From contig JAJZFV010000002.1 in assembly GCA_021805205.1 (NCBI GenBank), forward strand, positions 186,001 through 250,000: a DNA stretch of 64,000 nt, written 5' to 3'. A program made the position numbers and the translations under genes. How positions within the stretch are numbered: the stretch's first letter is position 1; every line of letters begins with the position of its first letter. Positions 44,553-53,918 of this stretch are shown here, piece by piece. The notes under the pieces are model-generated. The model searched no databases. It worked only from the letters and a program-made list of their open reading frames with translations, and was not told the DNA's origin. Origin of the DNA: Actinomycetes bacterium. GTDB lineage: Bacteria > Actinomycetota > Acidimicrobiia > Acidimicrobiales > Acidimicrobiaceae.

Positions 44553-45263
44553 TTAATGTCCGGCAATGCCAAAGAAAGCTTCTTTCAAGCTTTCGTCTTC
44601 TGTGAAATCATCGATATGCCCTGTGAATCTGGTCAATCCACCTTCTATTACCGTAACGGTATCGGCAATCGTTAGAAAGGATATATTTTGCTCTGCAATT
44701 ACCAGAGTTATACCCCCTCTGAGCTCAGCAAGGCGATCAATCACTTCGCTAACATAGCGAGGCGAAAGACCCGAAGATGGTTCATCCATCAGCAGGACTT
44801 TTGGTTCTGCTATCAGAGCCCGTCCGATTCCTACCAGCTTACGTTGCCCTCCAGAAAGGCCGCCGGCCGTGGCTCTTCGCCGTTCTTTTAGCTCAGGAAA
44901 GCGTTGATAGACGTGGTCGATCTGGTCTGCGACTGACTTATTTTGGGTACGCAATGATCCTAACTTTAGATTTTCCTCAACACTTAGGCTGGGAAAAATT
45001 CCTTGTTCGCTCATGTAGCCCAAGCCACCACGTACCCTATCAGCTACAGTAAGTGGTGTAATATCCGCCCCGTTCATCTTTAGTTCCCCGGACCATTGAG
45101 GCAGCAGTCCCATAACTACTTTAAGAAAGGTAGATTTACCTGATCCGTTAGCGCCAAGGACGATTTGAATTTCATTCTCTTTGACATGGAGGTTGATATC
45201 CCACAGGACTTGCATTGATCCATATCCTGAGGTCAGCCGTGAAACTTCAAGCAACGTCCGCAC
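44553..45263 (-). CDS. Branched-chain amino acid-type ABC transporter ATPase (LivF)
   Basis: Walker A LGANGSGKSTFLKV, signature LSGGQRKLVGIGRAL, Walker B VLLMDEPSSGLSP, switch region LVIAEQN; the MSEQGIFPSLSVEENL stretch is typical of LivF. 236 residues. It overlaps the LivG gene upstream by 17 nt. Last gene of a five-gene HAAT-type operon. Confidence 0.92.
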   Translation of the reverse strand: MRTLLEVSRLTSGYGSMQVLWDINLHVKENEIQIVLGANGSGKSTFLKVVMGLLPQWSGELKMNGADITPLTVADRVRGGLGYMSEQGIFPSLSVEENLKLGSLRTQNKSVADQIDHVYQRFPELKERRRATAGGLSGGQRKLVGIGRALIAEPKVLLMDEPSSGLSPRYVSEVIDRLAELRGGITLVIAEQNISFLTIADTVTVIEGGLTRFTGHIDDFTEDESLKEAFFGIAGH

Positions 45264-45966
45264 CTCCCAAAAATACCCGCTTTACCTCTTCATCTGAGAG
45301 CGCATCGCGCAGTGTGCCACCAAAGATCTTCTTACCTGCGCTCAGGACGAAGACTGACTCTACGACTTGCTCGAGGAACCCCAAAAGATGTTCAACTACA
45401 ATCAGCGCGATACCGCTTCGTCGGAACTCCGCCAACATCTCCGCTATTTCGTTCAGTTCAGTAGGTGTTAATCCAGCCGCAAGTTCGTCAACAAAAATTA
45501 CTTTTGGATCCAGAGCGAGTGCACGTGCTAGATCTAGCCTCTTTTGCTGAGCAGCTGTCAGCTTTTCAATTGGATAGTTTGCACAATCACGAAGCTTTAC
45601 CTTTTCTAGCACTTCTGTGATCGATACCTTGTTTTTACTATGAATCGAAGATACCAAAACATTTTCAGATACCGAAAGATCTTTAAAGGGTTTCGGTATC
45701 TGAAATGTTCGATTAATTCCTGCCCGAGCTAGATAATGTGGCTGTTTACCAGTGACGTCAATGCCATCTAAAATTACCCGTCCATTTTCGGGCTTGTATA
45801 GTCCGCACACGGTGTTGACGAGAGTGGTTTTTCCTGATCCATTTGGTCCAACTAATCCGAGCGCCTGACCCTCGAAGAGTTCGAGTGATACGTCGTCTAG
45901 GGCTTTGAATCCACTAAATACAGTGGTTAGATTTTCGACCTTTAGGAGGCTTTTTGTTTCAGTCAT
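45247..45966 (-). CDS. Branched-chain amino acid-type ABC transporter ATPase (LivG)
   Basis: Walker A VGPNGSGKTTLVN, GINRTFQIPKPFKDLSVSENV typical of LivG, Walker B VIFVDELAAGLTP. The ABC signature reads LTAAQQKRLDLARAL instead of LSGGQ, a variation common in LivG proteins. ATG 45966 is preferred over the tracked TTG four codons earlier; it overlaps the LivM gene by 8 nt. Confidence 0.9.
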   Translation of the reverse strand: MTETKSLLKVENLTTVFSGFKALDDVSLELFEGQALGLVGPNGSGKTTLVNTVCGLYKPENGRVILDGIDVTGKQPHYLARAGINRTFQIPKPFKDLSVSENVLVSSIHSKNKVSITEVLEKVKLRDCANYPIEKLTAAQQKRLDLARALALDPKVIFVDELAAGLTPTELNEIAEMLAEFRRSGIALIVVEHLLGFLEQVVESVFVLSAGKKIFGGTLRDALSDEEVKRVFLGGADVA

Positions 45967-46963
45967 TTTTCGCCCCAACCGTAGTTGCTCTTCTGGACTT
46001 GATTTGGCGCAGGCCAGCTAGACCTCGAGGTGCAAATAACACTAGTAGAACTATCACCAACCCGTAGATCAGTTGAAAGTATTGAGGGTTGGAGACTCCA
46101 ATGGCGTTATAGATGGCATATAGTACGACCGTGCCAACCGTAGGTCCCCAGACAGTACCAACCCCTCCGAAAAGGGCAAAAACTATTGCCAAAACCGAGA
46201 GACTTGAGTCAAATACCGCTTGAGGATAGAAAACACTTGTAGACCAACCAAAGATACTTCCACCCATTCCGGCAATGGCTGCCGCTATCAACCAGGCATA
46301 GAAGCGCTGACGCGGAACGTTGACTCCAGACATTGATGCAGAGTACGAGTCATCACGTATTGCTTTTAGCGTTAGTCCAAACTTTGAAGAACGAACGTAG
46401 CTAGCAGCGAGAATAGCAATTGCTGCAAGCGCGATCGCCGTTCCATATGCAGTTCCAGACGAGTAGTATGCTGCAAGGTTGAGTCCATATGGACCATTGG
46501 TAATTGATTGGAGCGATGGGTTGGAGACGATGGCATAGATTGCCTCGCTCGCCGCCAAGGTTCCAATTGCAAAGTAGGCCCCGCGCAATCTGAAGAGGGG
46601 AAGCAGTAGTGCTCCTACAAGTGCCGCAGCTACTCCACCAATTACTACGGCGAGGACTGGCGGAACGTTATAGTCAAGCATGGCTAAACCCGAAGCGTAG
46701 GCTCCAACACCGAAAAAGCCGAAGTATCCGAATGGAAGATAACCGGTGAAGCCATAGATGATGTTAATACCTTGGGCAAGGGCGATATATATTGCCATAT
46801 AGGTAAGGAGCAGCTCATTGGAGTAGATGTGGACGCCGACCGCAAATACAACTACCGGTACCAGAGCTGCAACTGCCGGAGAGATCAGGCGTTTTCCCTT
46901 TGACTCTGTCTCTAATGTTCTATCTATTTCGTCCAACTTAGGCAATTCTCTGCCTTCTTCCAA
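45959..46963 (-). CDS. Branched-chain amino acid-type ABC transporter permease (LivM)
   Basis: About nine hydrophobic helices, 334 residues, after a polar N-terminus. Family motifs: YGFTGYLPFGYFGFFGVGAYA and RDDSYSASMSGVNVPRQRFYAWLIAAAIAGMGGS. The TTG start overlaps the LivH end by 26 nt; a later TTG would reduce the overlap, so the start is uncertain. Confidence 0.9.
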   Translation of the reverse strand: MEEGRELPKLDEIDRTLETESKGKRLISPAVAALVPVVVFAVGVHIYSNELLLTYMAIYIALAQGINIIYGFTGYLPFGYFGFFGVGAYASGLAMLDYNVPPVLAVVIGGVAAALVGALLLPLFRLRGAYFAIGTLAASEAIYAIVSNPSLQSITNGPYGLNLAAYYSSGTAYGTAIALAAIAILAASYVRSSKFGLTLKAIRDDSYSASMSGVNVPRQRFYAWLIAAAIAGMGGSIFGWSTSVFYPQAVFDSSLSVLAIVFALFGGVGTVWGPTVGTVVLYAIYNAIGVSNPQYFQLIYGLVIVLLVLFAPRGLAGLRQIKSRRATTVGAKND

Positions 46964-47816
46964 ATAGACCCTGTGGCCTTACAAGCATCGTTGCGATTAC
47001 CAATACGTAGGGTACGAGGTTCGACCAGCTCGGAATATATACCTGTGCTAGCTGATAAAAAATTCCGAAGATAACACCGGCTACGATCGTGCCTACAGTA
47101 TTACCCAAGGATCCGAAGACTATGATCGCAAATGCGGTGACCGTAATTGCCGGACCTTCGGTTGGGCTAACCCCTCCGTAGATAAATACTCCCCATACAC
47201 CTGCACATGCAGCTAGTGCAAAACCGATGCCGAAGTAGATGCCAGATATTCTCTTTGCATTTATTCCAGCCACCGCAGCCTCAACCGCATCCGATATGAC
47301 TGCCCTAACTTGAAGTCCGATAGACGTCCGGTTAAGAAACACTAGAAAGATTCCAAGTAGTGGAAGGATGACGGACGCACTTACCCACCAAGTTGCGGAA
47401 TAGCCTTGTCCAAAGAGTACCAACCTGGAAGTTGGGATCGAATTCACCGGCAGCGCTCGCGCAGCATTGCCGAAGACTAGCGATGCAAGCGCCTCTATTA
47501 CCTCTGAAAGACCGAAAAATAAGATCAAAGATAACATTTCAGGATCTGCAGATTTCAAAAGTCGCGGCGCTATCAGCCGATTGAGCCCATAACCCAAAAC
47601 TACGGTTATAGGTATGACGATTATCGTCGAAAGAATCGGCGATATGTGATAGGTGTAGTAAAGTTCCCAGGCACCGTATCCGCCGAGCATTATGATGTCA
47701 CCGTGCGCGAGATTGATAATCTTCTGAGCACCGTATACTACATTCAAACCAACGGCCAACAAGGCATAAAAAATGCCGAGGAGAATACCACCTATTATGG
47801 CGTATTCGAAAAGCAC
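46938..47816 (-). CDS. Branched-chain amino acid-type ABC transporter permease (LivH)
   Basis: 292 residues, about eight helices. LLAVGLNVVYGAQKIINLAHGDIIMLGGYGA at the start is the classical LivH signature (first part quoted), and RAVISDAVEAAVAGINAKRISG is the EAA-like loop. Separated from the binding-protein gene by 92 nt with a hairpin. Confidence 0.92.
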   Translation of the reverse strand: MLFEYAIIGGILLGIFYALLAVGLNVVYGAQKIINLAHGDIIMLGGYGAWELYYTYHISPILSTIIVIPITVVLGYGLNRLIAPRLLKSADPEMLSLILFFGLSEVIEALASLVFGNAARALPVNSIPTSRLVLFGQGYSATWWVSASVILPLLGIFLVFLNRTSIGLQVRAVISDAVEAAVAGINAKRISGIYFGIGFALAACAGVWGVFIYGGVSPTEGPAITVTAFAIIVFGSLGNTVGTIVAGVIFGIFYQLAQVYIPSWSNLVPYVLVIATMLVRPQGLFGRRQRIA

Positions 47817-47840
47817 TGATATTTTCCTTTGCTTAGATAC

Positions 47841-47893
47841 AAGTAACTACCGCACCATTAATCGAGTCAATTTCGACGGTGCGGCAGCTACTT
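47841..47893 (-). terminator. Intercistronic hairpin between binding protein and LivH
   Basis: AAGTAACTACCGCACC and GGTGCGGCAGCTACTT pair with two mismatches around a long loop; placement matches the hairpin in the iron ABC operon. Confidence 0.5.
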
Positions 47894-47908
47894 GCTAGAT
47901 TAATCTAA

Positions 47909-49180
47909 TTAACCGACGGGAGCTGGGTAAACCGCACTTCCAGTGGCTTGGCTTGCCGGATAAACGGCCTTTAGAGTTACTCCGCTTCCAGATGGGAAGA
48001 GTTGAGCTACGGGAAGAAGCTCTCCAGTTTGAGCACCCTCTGAATTCAACACGAAGCTACCATCGACTGTATTCAGATGTCCAGATGCAGCAGCTGCTCC
48101 AGCGCGTATGTCACTCTGTGAAAGCGACTTCGCATACTTCAACGAGGCCTGGATTACAAGACCGGTGTTGTAACCGTCTAGGGAGAGTGAATTCAACTCA
48201 CCTGGGAATGCAGCTGCGAATTGGGTCGCAAATTGCGAGCTATTCAAGCCTTCGCTCACCGTTGGGTAGTTAACGTAGAAGTTGGTTCCGTAGGTATATG
48301 TGTAGGAGAGCCCAGCCGTTCCGACTTGCTGTTGAAAGAGGCCGAGGAGCTGTCCCGGGAAGACCGTAAATACCATCTTGAAGTGCATTCCAGAGCTTTG
48401 GACGTTTTGCAGGAATGGAGCATCATTTGCGGCGTATCCAAACTCTAAAAGTGCATCGGGCTTGGATTGAGCAATCGTCTGAAGAAGCGTGCCAAAACTC
48501 GTTGTCGAGGAGGGTACGCCTTGATAGTAGGAGATATTGATCCCATTTTGTGCCAAGATCGTCTTAAGCGTAGTTGCCTGCGATGCATCGAAATCGTTAG
48601 TTCCATAAAGAACTGCAAGGTTCTTGATCTGCTTTGAAATCAGGAACTTCGCCAGAACGTTAGGCCAAATAGACGAAACTGGCAGATCTGCAAGAACAAT
48701 GTACTTGTTTTGCGGAGAGAAAAACGGAATTCCAGTTCCGGATTGGTCGAATAAGACCACCTTGTGGGCTTCTGCTAAAGATACGGCAGGAGCGGTAAGA
48801 ACCGAGCCAAAGTCTGAAACAAATATATTTACCTTGTCTTGGGTCAGAAGTTGGTTGTACTGTGTTGCAGCGGTGGTTGCTGAACTCAAATCATTGTAGG
48901 CGACCAGTTTTACCGGAATTCTTTTCTTATAGGCTCCAACGTAAACCCCGCCCTTTGCGTTCTCGTATTTAATCCAAAACTTAAGGCCATCTAGTTCAGG
49001 AATTGATGAAGTCGCAAATGAACCCGAACCCGAGTAAGTGGTTCCGACCGTAATCTGAGATGGCGCTGGCGGTAGACTTGAACTGCTATTCGAAGCCGTC
49101 GAACTCGACGCTGAAGAGCCGCAAGCAGCCAATGCCAGACCGAATGCGGCAGTAAGAACCGAAAAGGTTTTTTTACGCAA
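47909..49180 (-). CDS. ABC transporter substrate-binding lipoprotein (LivK-like)
   Basis: Lipoprotein signal with lipobox LAACGS, then a Ser-rich linker and a type I periplasmic-binding fold: ITVGTTYSGSGSFATSSIPELDGLKFWI, KIRNLAVLYGTNDFD-like region, DALLEFGYAANDAPFLQNVQSSGM. Binds the ligand for LivHMGF; amino acid, urea or short amide cannot be told apart. TTG 49180, 5-6 nt after AGGGGGAT, is a better start than the tracked 49213. Confidence 0.88.
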   Translation of the reverse strand: MRKKTFSVLTAAFGLALAACGSSASSSTASNSSSSLPPAPSQITVGTTYSGSGSFATSSIPELDGLKFWIKYENAKGGVYVGAYKKRIPVKLVAYNDLSSATTAATQYNQLLTQDKVNIFVSDFGSVLTAPAVSLAEAHKVVLFDQSGTGIPFFSPQNKYIVLADLPVSSIWPNVLAKFLISKQIKNLAVLYGTNDFDASQATTLKTILAQNGINISYYQGVPSSTTSFGTLLQTIAQSKPDALLEFGYAANDAPFLQNVQSSGMHFKMVFTVFPGQLLGLFQQQVGTAGLSYTYTYGTNFYVNYPTVSEGLNSSQFATQFAAAFPGELNSLSLDGYNTGLVIQASLKYAKSLSQSDIRAGAAAASGHLNTVDGSFVLNSEGAQTGELLPVAQLFPSGSGVTLKAVYPASQATGSAVYPAPVG

Positions 49181-49679
49181 CTTAGTATCCCCCTGAAGTT
49201 GTTGACTTGACACCTTGCTAACTGAGGACCCCTATCCTCAAAGGTGTTGCACTATGTTAGCACTGAAAGTGAATAAGTAAAGCCGCCCATTGATATTAGA
49301 CAGCGTCTTATTTTTTCTTATTTTCCAACGATATAGACAGTCATTATTATCCCATAAATAATCTCAATTATTTTAGAAAAGTGACAATAATTATCATTTA
49401 TACTTCGACCTTCTAAGCAGTTTTTGAATACCATTATAAACTTCCAACTAGTTAAAATACCCAATCGTCGGATTCCAAAATATTATTTCTAACAGTTGCC
49501 TAATCCATTATTTTTTTCGCCCCCGGAGCTCCATTGCAATAGAAGGATCAGAAGCTACTGATAAATATTTGTCATTAATCAAACTTAGGCAGACTAGCTA
49601 ACCATTTTAGTTCTAACCAATCCATTGCTCAATTCCATATAATTCGCTTTTATTGTACAATTTCCGTGCGCTTTAGAGC

Positions 49680-49725
49680 CAATCTTTACTCAATTGGCTT
49701 TTCGGGTTCAATCGAGCAAAGATTG
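49680..49725. repeat. 17-bp imperfect inverted repeat in AT-rich DNA
   Basis: CAATCTTTACTCAATTG and CAATCGAGCAAAGATTG pair with two mismatches around GCTTTTCGGGTT. No gene ends nearby, so it is either a terminator of an unseen small RNA or a protein-binding site. Confidence 0.6.
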
Positions 49726-50707
49726 TAGGCTGTTGAATGAGCGATTAAGAGACACTTACCGCCGTGCTGTTCTATTTAAAGAGGTACTCTATTATCGAAT
49801 TGCAGGTAACGATTTATCTGGTTGATTCGCGCAATTACGAAGGTTCAGAGATAAAGGAACGCAAACTGATATAAATATCATCTCGCTAAATTCAACTATC
49901 TTTAGATTTATGCCAATCTTGCTACAGCAATAAAATTGACCGAGATAGACATTCCCGGATAATCAATTCAAACACTACACATTTACCTCGCTGTGAGACA
50001 ATCTGACACCACCTCACCACTTGAGCTTGATGCAACTACCACCACATACCCTTATCAGACGATCACCAAGCATGCAAATCGAAGAAAGAGTCCAAAATTG
50101 CAAACGACCACTACCAAACTTCAAGCTGTCCCACTTTACAAGATCGAAATAGCTCAATATCCGACTAGCACAGAAAAAATTATGGGATTGTCTTTTACTT
50201 ACTTCGCCTAGCTCAAAGACTAAACCGATTTATATGCAGCATATATTATACTTCAAAGAGAAATGGATCTTTGGAATGAAAACCACGCCGAGTGCTATCC
50301 TTTCTAACTCATAACCATCATCTAAATTTGTTCGGAAAATTACCAAACTGATATTCGTTGCTTGGTTATCAATAAGATAATTTCGCCTCTAACTCAATTC
50401 AATGCCAAAAGTTCGTCCCCCAGAATAATATTTACGAAACGGCTACCGGCGGCGAAGAATAACTCAGGTAAATTACTAACTCTTTCGGTAGAGATGCAAG
50501 AGCAATAGTTGCTGCTCTTCAATTTAGCTGATTTATCCGAGTTGAAAAATCGATTTCGAAGGTCATCGTATCGAATTGTGCCGTTCAACCGCACTGGCTA
50601 ATTAGGAATAAATTAGGGTGAAAGAGGCTCCTCCGAATCTTTAAGTCCATTCACCCGTTCTAAACACCGTATTGGAACGAATCAACCTAGTAGCAAAACC
50701 AAAGTGA

Positions 50708-50713
50708 TATCAT
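50708..50713 (+). promoter_or_regulatory. -10 box of Cys-repeat protein gene (leaderless candidate)
   Basis: TATCAT, 6 nt (GCCCTT), GTG 50720. Confidence 0.5.
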
Positions 50714-50719
50714 GCCCTT

Positions 50720-51691
50720 GTGAAAACTTCCAATCGTCGGCAAAAATTAATAATCCTCGCCACTGTTGTGACCTTAGCAGCAGGATGTGTCGCTTTTCAC
50801 GTTGTTTCTAGGTCCCAAAGCTCAGAGACGCTAGATCTTCCTCACTACTTGGGTGGCCCGCACGCTATCGCCTGTCAAAGCAACTCAAGCTGCCTAGTGA
50901 TCGGCGAAGACTACTTAGCCAAGGGTGGCTTTGTTGGAAAGGCTAATTTTGAGGCAAACTCAATTACCTTTACTGACCTCAACCGAAGTCTTCCAGTAGC
51001 TACTGCCCTCTCCTGCTACGCCAAAGATCGCTGCCTGGTTTCATTCGTATCGAATAGCACCGCCCACGCCCTAGCTCAATTCTCACCAAGTACCGTTTCG
51101 ACTAACGGTGTTAGCTACTTAGCGGTTCCATCACAATTTCAACAGGTAAATGCTATCTACTGCGAATCCGATAGCTCGATCTGTCTAGTGGTGGGAAAGG
51201 CACGTGGAAACTATAACTTTGCACTCTCATTCTTTTCAACGATAACGGCGTCCTTCATCGGTAAAACGATTGTAAAGACCTTGCCCGACGTAGGAGGAGT
51301 ATACGACATCTCCTGCAATCGCCGTAAAGAGTGCCTAGCGACTCTAGAGAACTTCGATGGAACAGCTGGAATTTTGGATTCATTCTCACTTAATTCGATC
51401 ACGCCCGGCAACCTTTCGACGCTAAGGTTTCAATCAGTCGCAACGCCTACAGCAAATCTTCTGCTCGCAGTCAGCTGTTCAGTAACGAATTGCCTAGTTG
51501 GTGGGACAGATTCATCGTCGATCCACGGCCTTCTATTCACAGTTGATATGACCAACCCGTCTCACCCCTACCAACAGATAGCCCTTCCCAAAAATCAAGG
51601 ACCAGTTTTAGCAGTTGGAGATGGGGAGAAGATCATTTTCGGAGGCTATCAGGTCTATTCCAACTACGGAGATATCGCTACCGTCGGATAA
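50720..51691 (+). CDS. Secreted protein with five Cys-pair repeats
   Basis: N-terminal signal/anchor (LIILATVVTLAAGCVAF), possibly a lipoprotein at Cys23. Then five spaced repeats: AIACQSNSSCLVIG, ALSCYAKDRCLVSF, AIYCESDSSICLVVG, DISCNRRKECLATL and AVSCSVTNCLVGG, each with two Cys 4-7 residues apart followed by a hydrophobic strand. This suggests a beta-propeller-like fold with one disulfide per blade, exposed outside the cell. I do not recognise a characterised family. GTG start, no ribosome binding site. Confidence 0.7.
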   Translation: MKTSNRRQKLIILATVVTLAAGCVAFHVVSRSQSSETLDLPHYLGGPHAIACQSNSSCLVIGEDYLAKGGFVGKANFEANSITFTDLNRSLPVATALSCYAKDRCLVSFVSNSTAHALAQFSPSTVSTNGVSYLAVPSQFQQVNAIYCESDSSICLVVGKARGNYNFALSFFSTITASFIGKTIVKTLPDVGGVYDISCNRRKECLATLENFDGTAGILDSFSLNSITPGNLSTLRFQSVATPTANLLLAVSCSVTNCLVGGTDSSSIHGLLFTVDMTNPSHPYQQIALPKNQGPVLAVGDGEKIIFGGYQVYSNYGDIATVG

Positions 51692-51740
51692 GCAATTTCG
51701 GAGCATGGCGGGCGATATTACAGATCGATTACCCATTAAG

Positions 51741-51783
51741 AAGCGGGCGATGGCCTCAGAGACTCCGATGCCATCGCCCGCTT
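51741..51783. terminator. Terminator after the Cys-repeat protein gene
   Basis: AAGCGGGCGATGGC and GCCATCGCCCGCTT, a perfect 14-bp stem with a 15-nt loop, 50 nt after the stop. Confidence 0.75.
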
Positions 51784-51797
51784 CGATCTAACTAGAT

Positions 51798-51822
51798 AGC
51801 TCTGCTTTAGAAAAGCAGAGCT
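51798..51822 (-). terminator. Hairpin after mmsA-like gene
   Basis: AGCTCTGCTTT-aga-AAAGCAGAGCT, 6 nt after the minus-strand stop; no T run. Confidence 0.6.
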
Positions 51823-51828
51823 CGACCA

Positions 51829-53325
51829 CTACTTGGCTGTTGGGAATGAGAGGCTAGCTCGTTCGCCGATATGGGAGGCGAACCAACGCTGGGTAACTAC
51901 CTTGGCTCTGGTATAAAAGGCAACGCCCTCAGGTCCATGAATATGGCTCTGGCCAAAGAGGGAGTTCTTCCAACCACCAAATGAGTAATAAGCCATTGGA
52001 ACTGGAATTGGGACATTTATTCCTATCATCCCGACCTTGACCCCTCGGCTGAACCTTCTAGCGGCATCACCGCTTCCGGTAAAGATTGCAGTTCCGTTGC
52101 CATATGGGTTGGCATTGATCATTGCGATTGCACTATCTACGTCATTTACGTGAAGCACTGACAGAACTGGCCCAAAGATCTCTTCGCGATAGACGTCCAT
52201 CTCAACCGTAACCTCATCGACCACAGTTGGACCGACAAAAAATCCACCTTCGTAGCCTGGGACCTTGTAGTTACGTCCATCGATCAGAGCCGAGGCTCCT
52301 TGGTCAACACCCTTGGTTATAAGATCCTCGATGCGACTCTTGGATTGACCAGTAATAACTGGCCCCATCTCAACGTCAGATATCGTACCTGAACCAACCT
52401 TGATTTTGGAGGCACGCTCGGCGACCATCTTACCGATGTCGTTTACTCGGTCTCCTACAGCAATCGCAGCGCTAATTGCCATACAGCGCTCACCAGCAGA
52501 TCCAAAGGCGGCGGCAGTTAGGTTCTCGGTCACGAAGTCAAGATCGGCATCTTCCAAGATTATTGCGTGATTCTTAGCTCCACCGAGGGCCTGTACTCGC
52601 TTTGAATTCTGAGAGGCTCTCTCGTAGATGTATTTGGCGATAGGCGTAGACCCAACAAAGGAGACCGCTGCTACATCTGGGTGATCCAACAAGGCATTTA
52701 CCGCCTCTTGGTCGCCATTTAGGACATTGAAGACTCCATCGGGGAGACCCGCTTCCTGCCATAGTTGAGCAATCAAAAGTGAAGCCGAAGGATCCTTTTC
52801 GCTCGGCTTCAAAATGAAGCTGTTACCACAGGCGATAGCGACTGGGAACATCCACATAGGAACCATCGCTGGGAAGTTGAAGGGCGTAATCCCAACACAT
52901 ACCCCAAGTGGCTCACGGAAGGAGTAGACGTCCACCGCAGTTGAAACTTGTGACGAAAAGTCACCCTTGAGGAGCTGCGGAATACCGCATGCAAATTCAA
53001 CCACCTCTAGACCGCGCTGCACTTCGCCTCGCGCGTCGGAGAGGACCTTACCGTGCTCGCTAGTGATGAGAGCAGCGATGTCATCGGCGCGTCGGTTAAC
53101 TAGTTCGCGGAAGGCGAAAAGGACCTTAGTGCGCTGGGAGAGAGAGGAGTTAGACCACTCTTCGAAGGCGCGTTGTGCCACTTCGACAACTTCATTCACC
53201 GTCTTTTTGGAGGCCAATGCTACGTGGGAAGAGACGCTCCCTAGAGCAGGATCGAAGACCTCGCCCATGCGATCGTCTTCGAAAACCAATAATTTACCGT
53301 CTATAAAGTGTCCCAAAGTAGACAT
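51829..53325 (-). CDS. mmsA: CoA-acylating methylmalonate-semialdehyde dehydrogenase
   Basis: NAD- and CoA-dependent oxidation of methylmalonate semialdehyde to propionyl-CoA (or malonate semialdehyde to acetyl-CoA). Aldehyde dehydrogenase fold, 498 residues: GITPFNFPAMVPMWMFPVAIACGNSFILKPSE (first part quoted) is the MmsA/IolA signature, FVGSTPIAKYIYERA the NAD loop, and GSAGERCMA holds the catalytic Cys. Usual Glu of ALDHs at the general-base position is Asn/Gly-type in this family, as expected for acylating enzymes. ATG follows AGGAGCG. Supplies propionyl-CoA to the carboxylase system. Confidence 0.92.
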   Translation of the reverse strand: MSTLGHFIDGKLLVFEDDRMGEVFDPALGSVSSHVALASKKTVNEVVEVAQRAFEEWSNSSLSQRTKVLFAFRELVNRRADDIAALITSEHGKVLSDARGEVQRGLEVVEFACGIPQLLKGDFSSQVSTAVDVYSFREPLGVCVGITPFNFPAMVPMWMFPVAIACGNSFILKPSEKDPSASLLIAQLWQEAGLPDGVFNVLNGDQEAVNALLDHPDVAAVSFVGSTPIAKYIYERASQNSKRVQALGGAKNHAIILEDADLDFVTENLTAAAFGSAGERCMAISAAIAVGDRVNDIGKMVAERASKIKVGSGTISDVEMGPVITGQSKSRIEDLITKGVDQGASALIDGRNYKVPGYEGGFFVGPTVVDEVTVEMDVYREEIFGPVLSVLHVNDVDSAIAMINANPYGNGTAIFTGSGDAARRFSRGVKVGMIGINVPIPVPMAYYSFGGWKNSLFGQSHIHGPEGVAFYTRAKVVTQRWFASHIGERASLSFPTAK

Positions 53326-53436
53326 CGATATCGCTCCTGAATCAAATCAATAACATCGATTCTAGGGTAAGGATCGAAGATTTGAAAGTGTCAAAAGCAC
53401 ACAAGACCACTTCGAATGGTTGATCGATTAAATAAC

Positions 53437-53480
53437 AGAGCCTCCACTACCACAACTAAGTGCACGGTAGTGGAGGCTCT
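53437..53480 (-). terminator. Terminator of ccr-epimerase operon
   Basis: AGAGCCTCCACTACC and GGTAGTGGAGGCTCT, a perfect 15-bp stem; on the minus strand followed by GTTATTTA, 11 nt after the epimerase stop. Confidence 0.85.
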
Positions 53481-53491
53481 CACAGAAGGAT

Positions 53492-53905
53492 CTAGTGGGA
53501 AGAGTCCCCCTCTTCCACTAGCTCGATTAGGGTGCCAAATGCCCCCTTGGGATGAACGAAGGCGACCGTAGTTCCCCGAGAACCAGGACGTGGCTTCTCA
53601 TCGATCGTGGCGTAACCCTTCGATGCAACCGCCTCAAGAGCATCGGCACACGAAGCAACACGATATCCAACGTGGTGAAGGCCTTCACCCTTCTTGGCGA
53701 GATACTTTGCCACCGGCGACTCCTCAGAGACGGGAGAGAGAAGTTGGATGTATGAGTCTGCGACCTTGATAAGGGCCTCTGCTACTCCGTCGCTCTCAAT
53801 TACCTCTTCGTGCTCTACGGTTGCGCCAAAGACCTCGAGGTAGTAGCGCTTGGCCGCCTCTAGGTCATTGACTGCGATCGCTACATGGTCGATCTCTGTA
53901 AACAT
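53492..53905 (-). CDS. mce: Methylmalonyl-CoA (ethylmalonyl-CoA) epimerase
   Basis: Vicinal-oxygen-chelate fold, 137 residues. Metal ligands are visible as His in IDHVAIAV, His/Glu around GLHHVGYRV and Glu in TLIELVEE, and the base Glu in EKPRPGSRGTTVAFVHP region. Interconverts 2R/2S isomers made by Ccr and propionyl-CoA carboxylase. The tracked start overlaps ccr; ATG 53905 behind GGAGGAG leaves 13 nt to the ccr stop. Operon ccr-mce. Confidence 0.92.
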   Translation of the reverse strand: MFTEIDHVAIAVNDLEAAKRYYLEVFGATVEHEEVIESDGVAEALIKVADSYIQLLSPVSEESPVAKYLAKKGEGLHHVGYRVASCADALEAVASKGYATIDEKPRPGSRGTTVAFVHPKGAFGTLIELVEEGDSSH

Positions 53906-53918
53906 TGAAGCTCCTCCG

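Larger units (their letters stand above)
49181..50719. other. Large AT-rich intergenic region
   Basis: About 1.5 kb without a supported gene, visibly richer in A/T than its surroundings, especially 49260-50000. The tracked ORFs (49993, 50394) have no protein character. A 17-bp imperfect hairpin lies at 49680-49725. The promoter of the LivK-like operon should lie in the first 150 nt. The last nucleotides contain the promoter of the 50720 gene. Confidence 0.6.
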
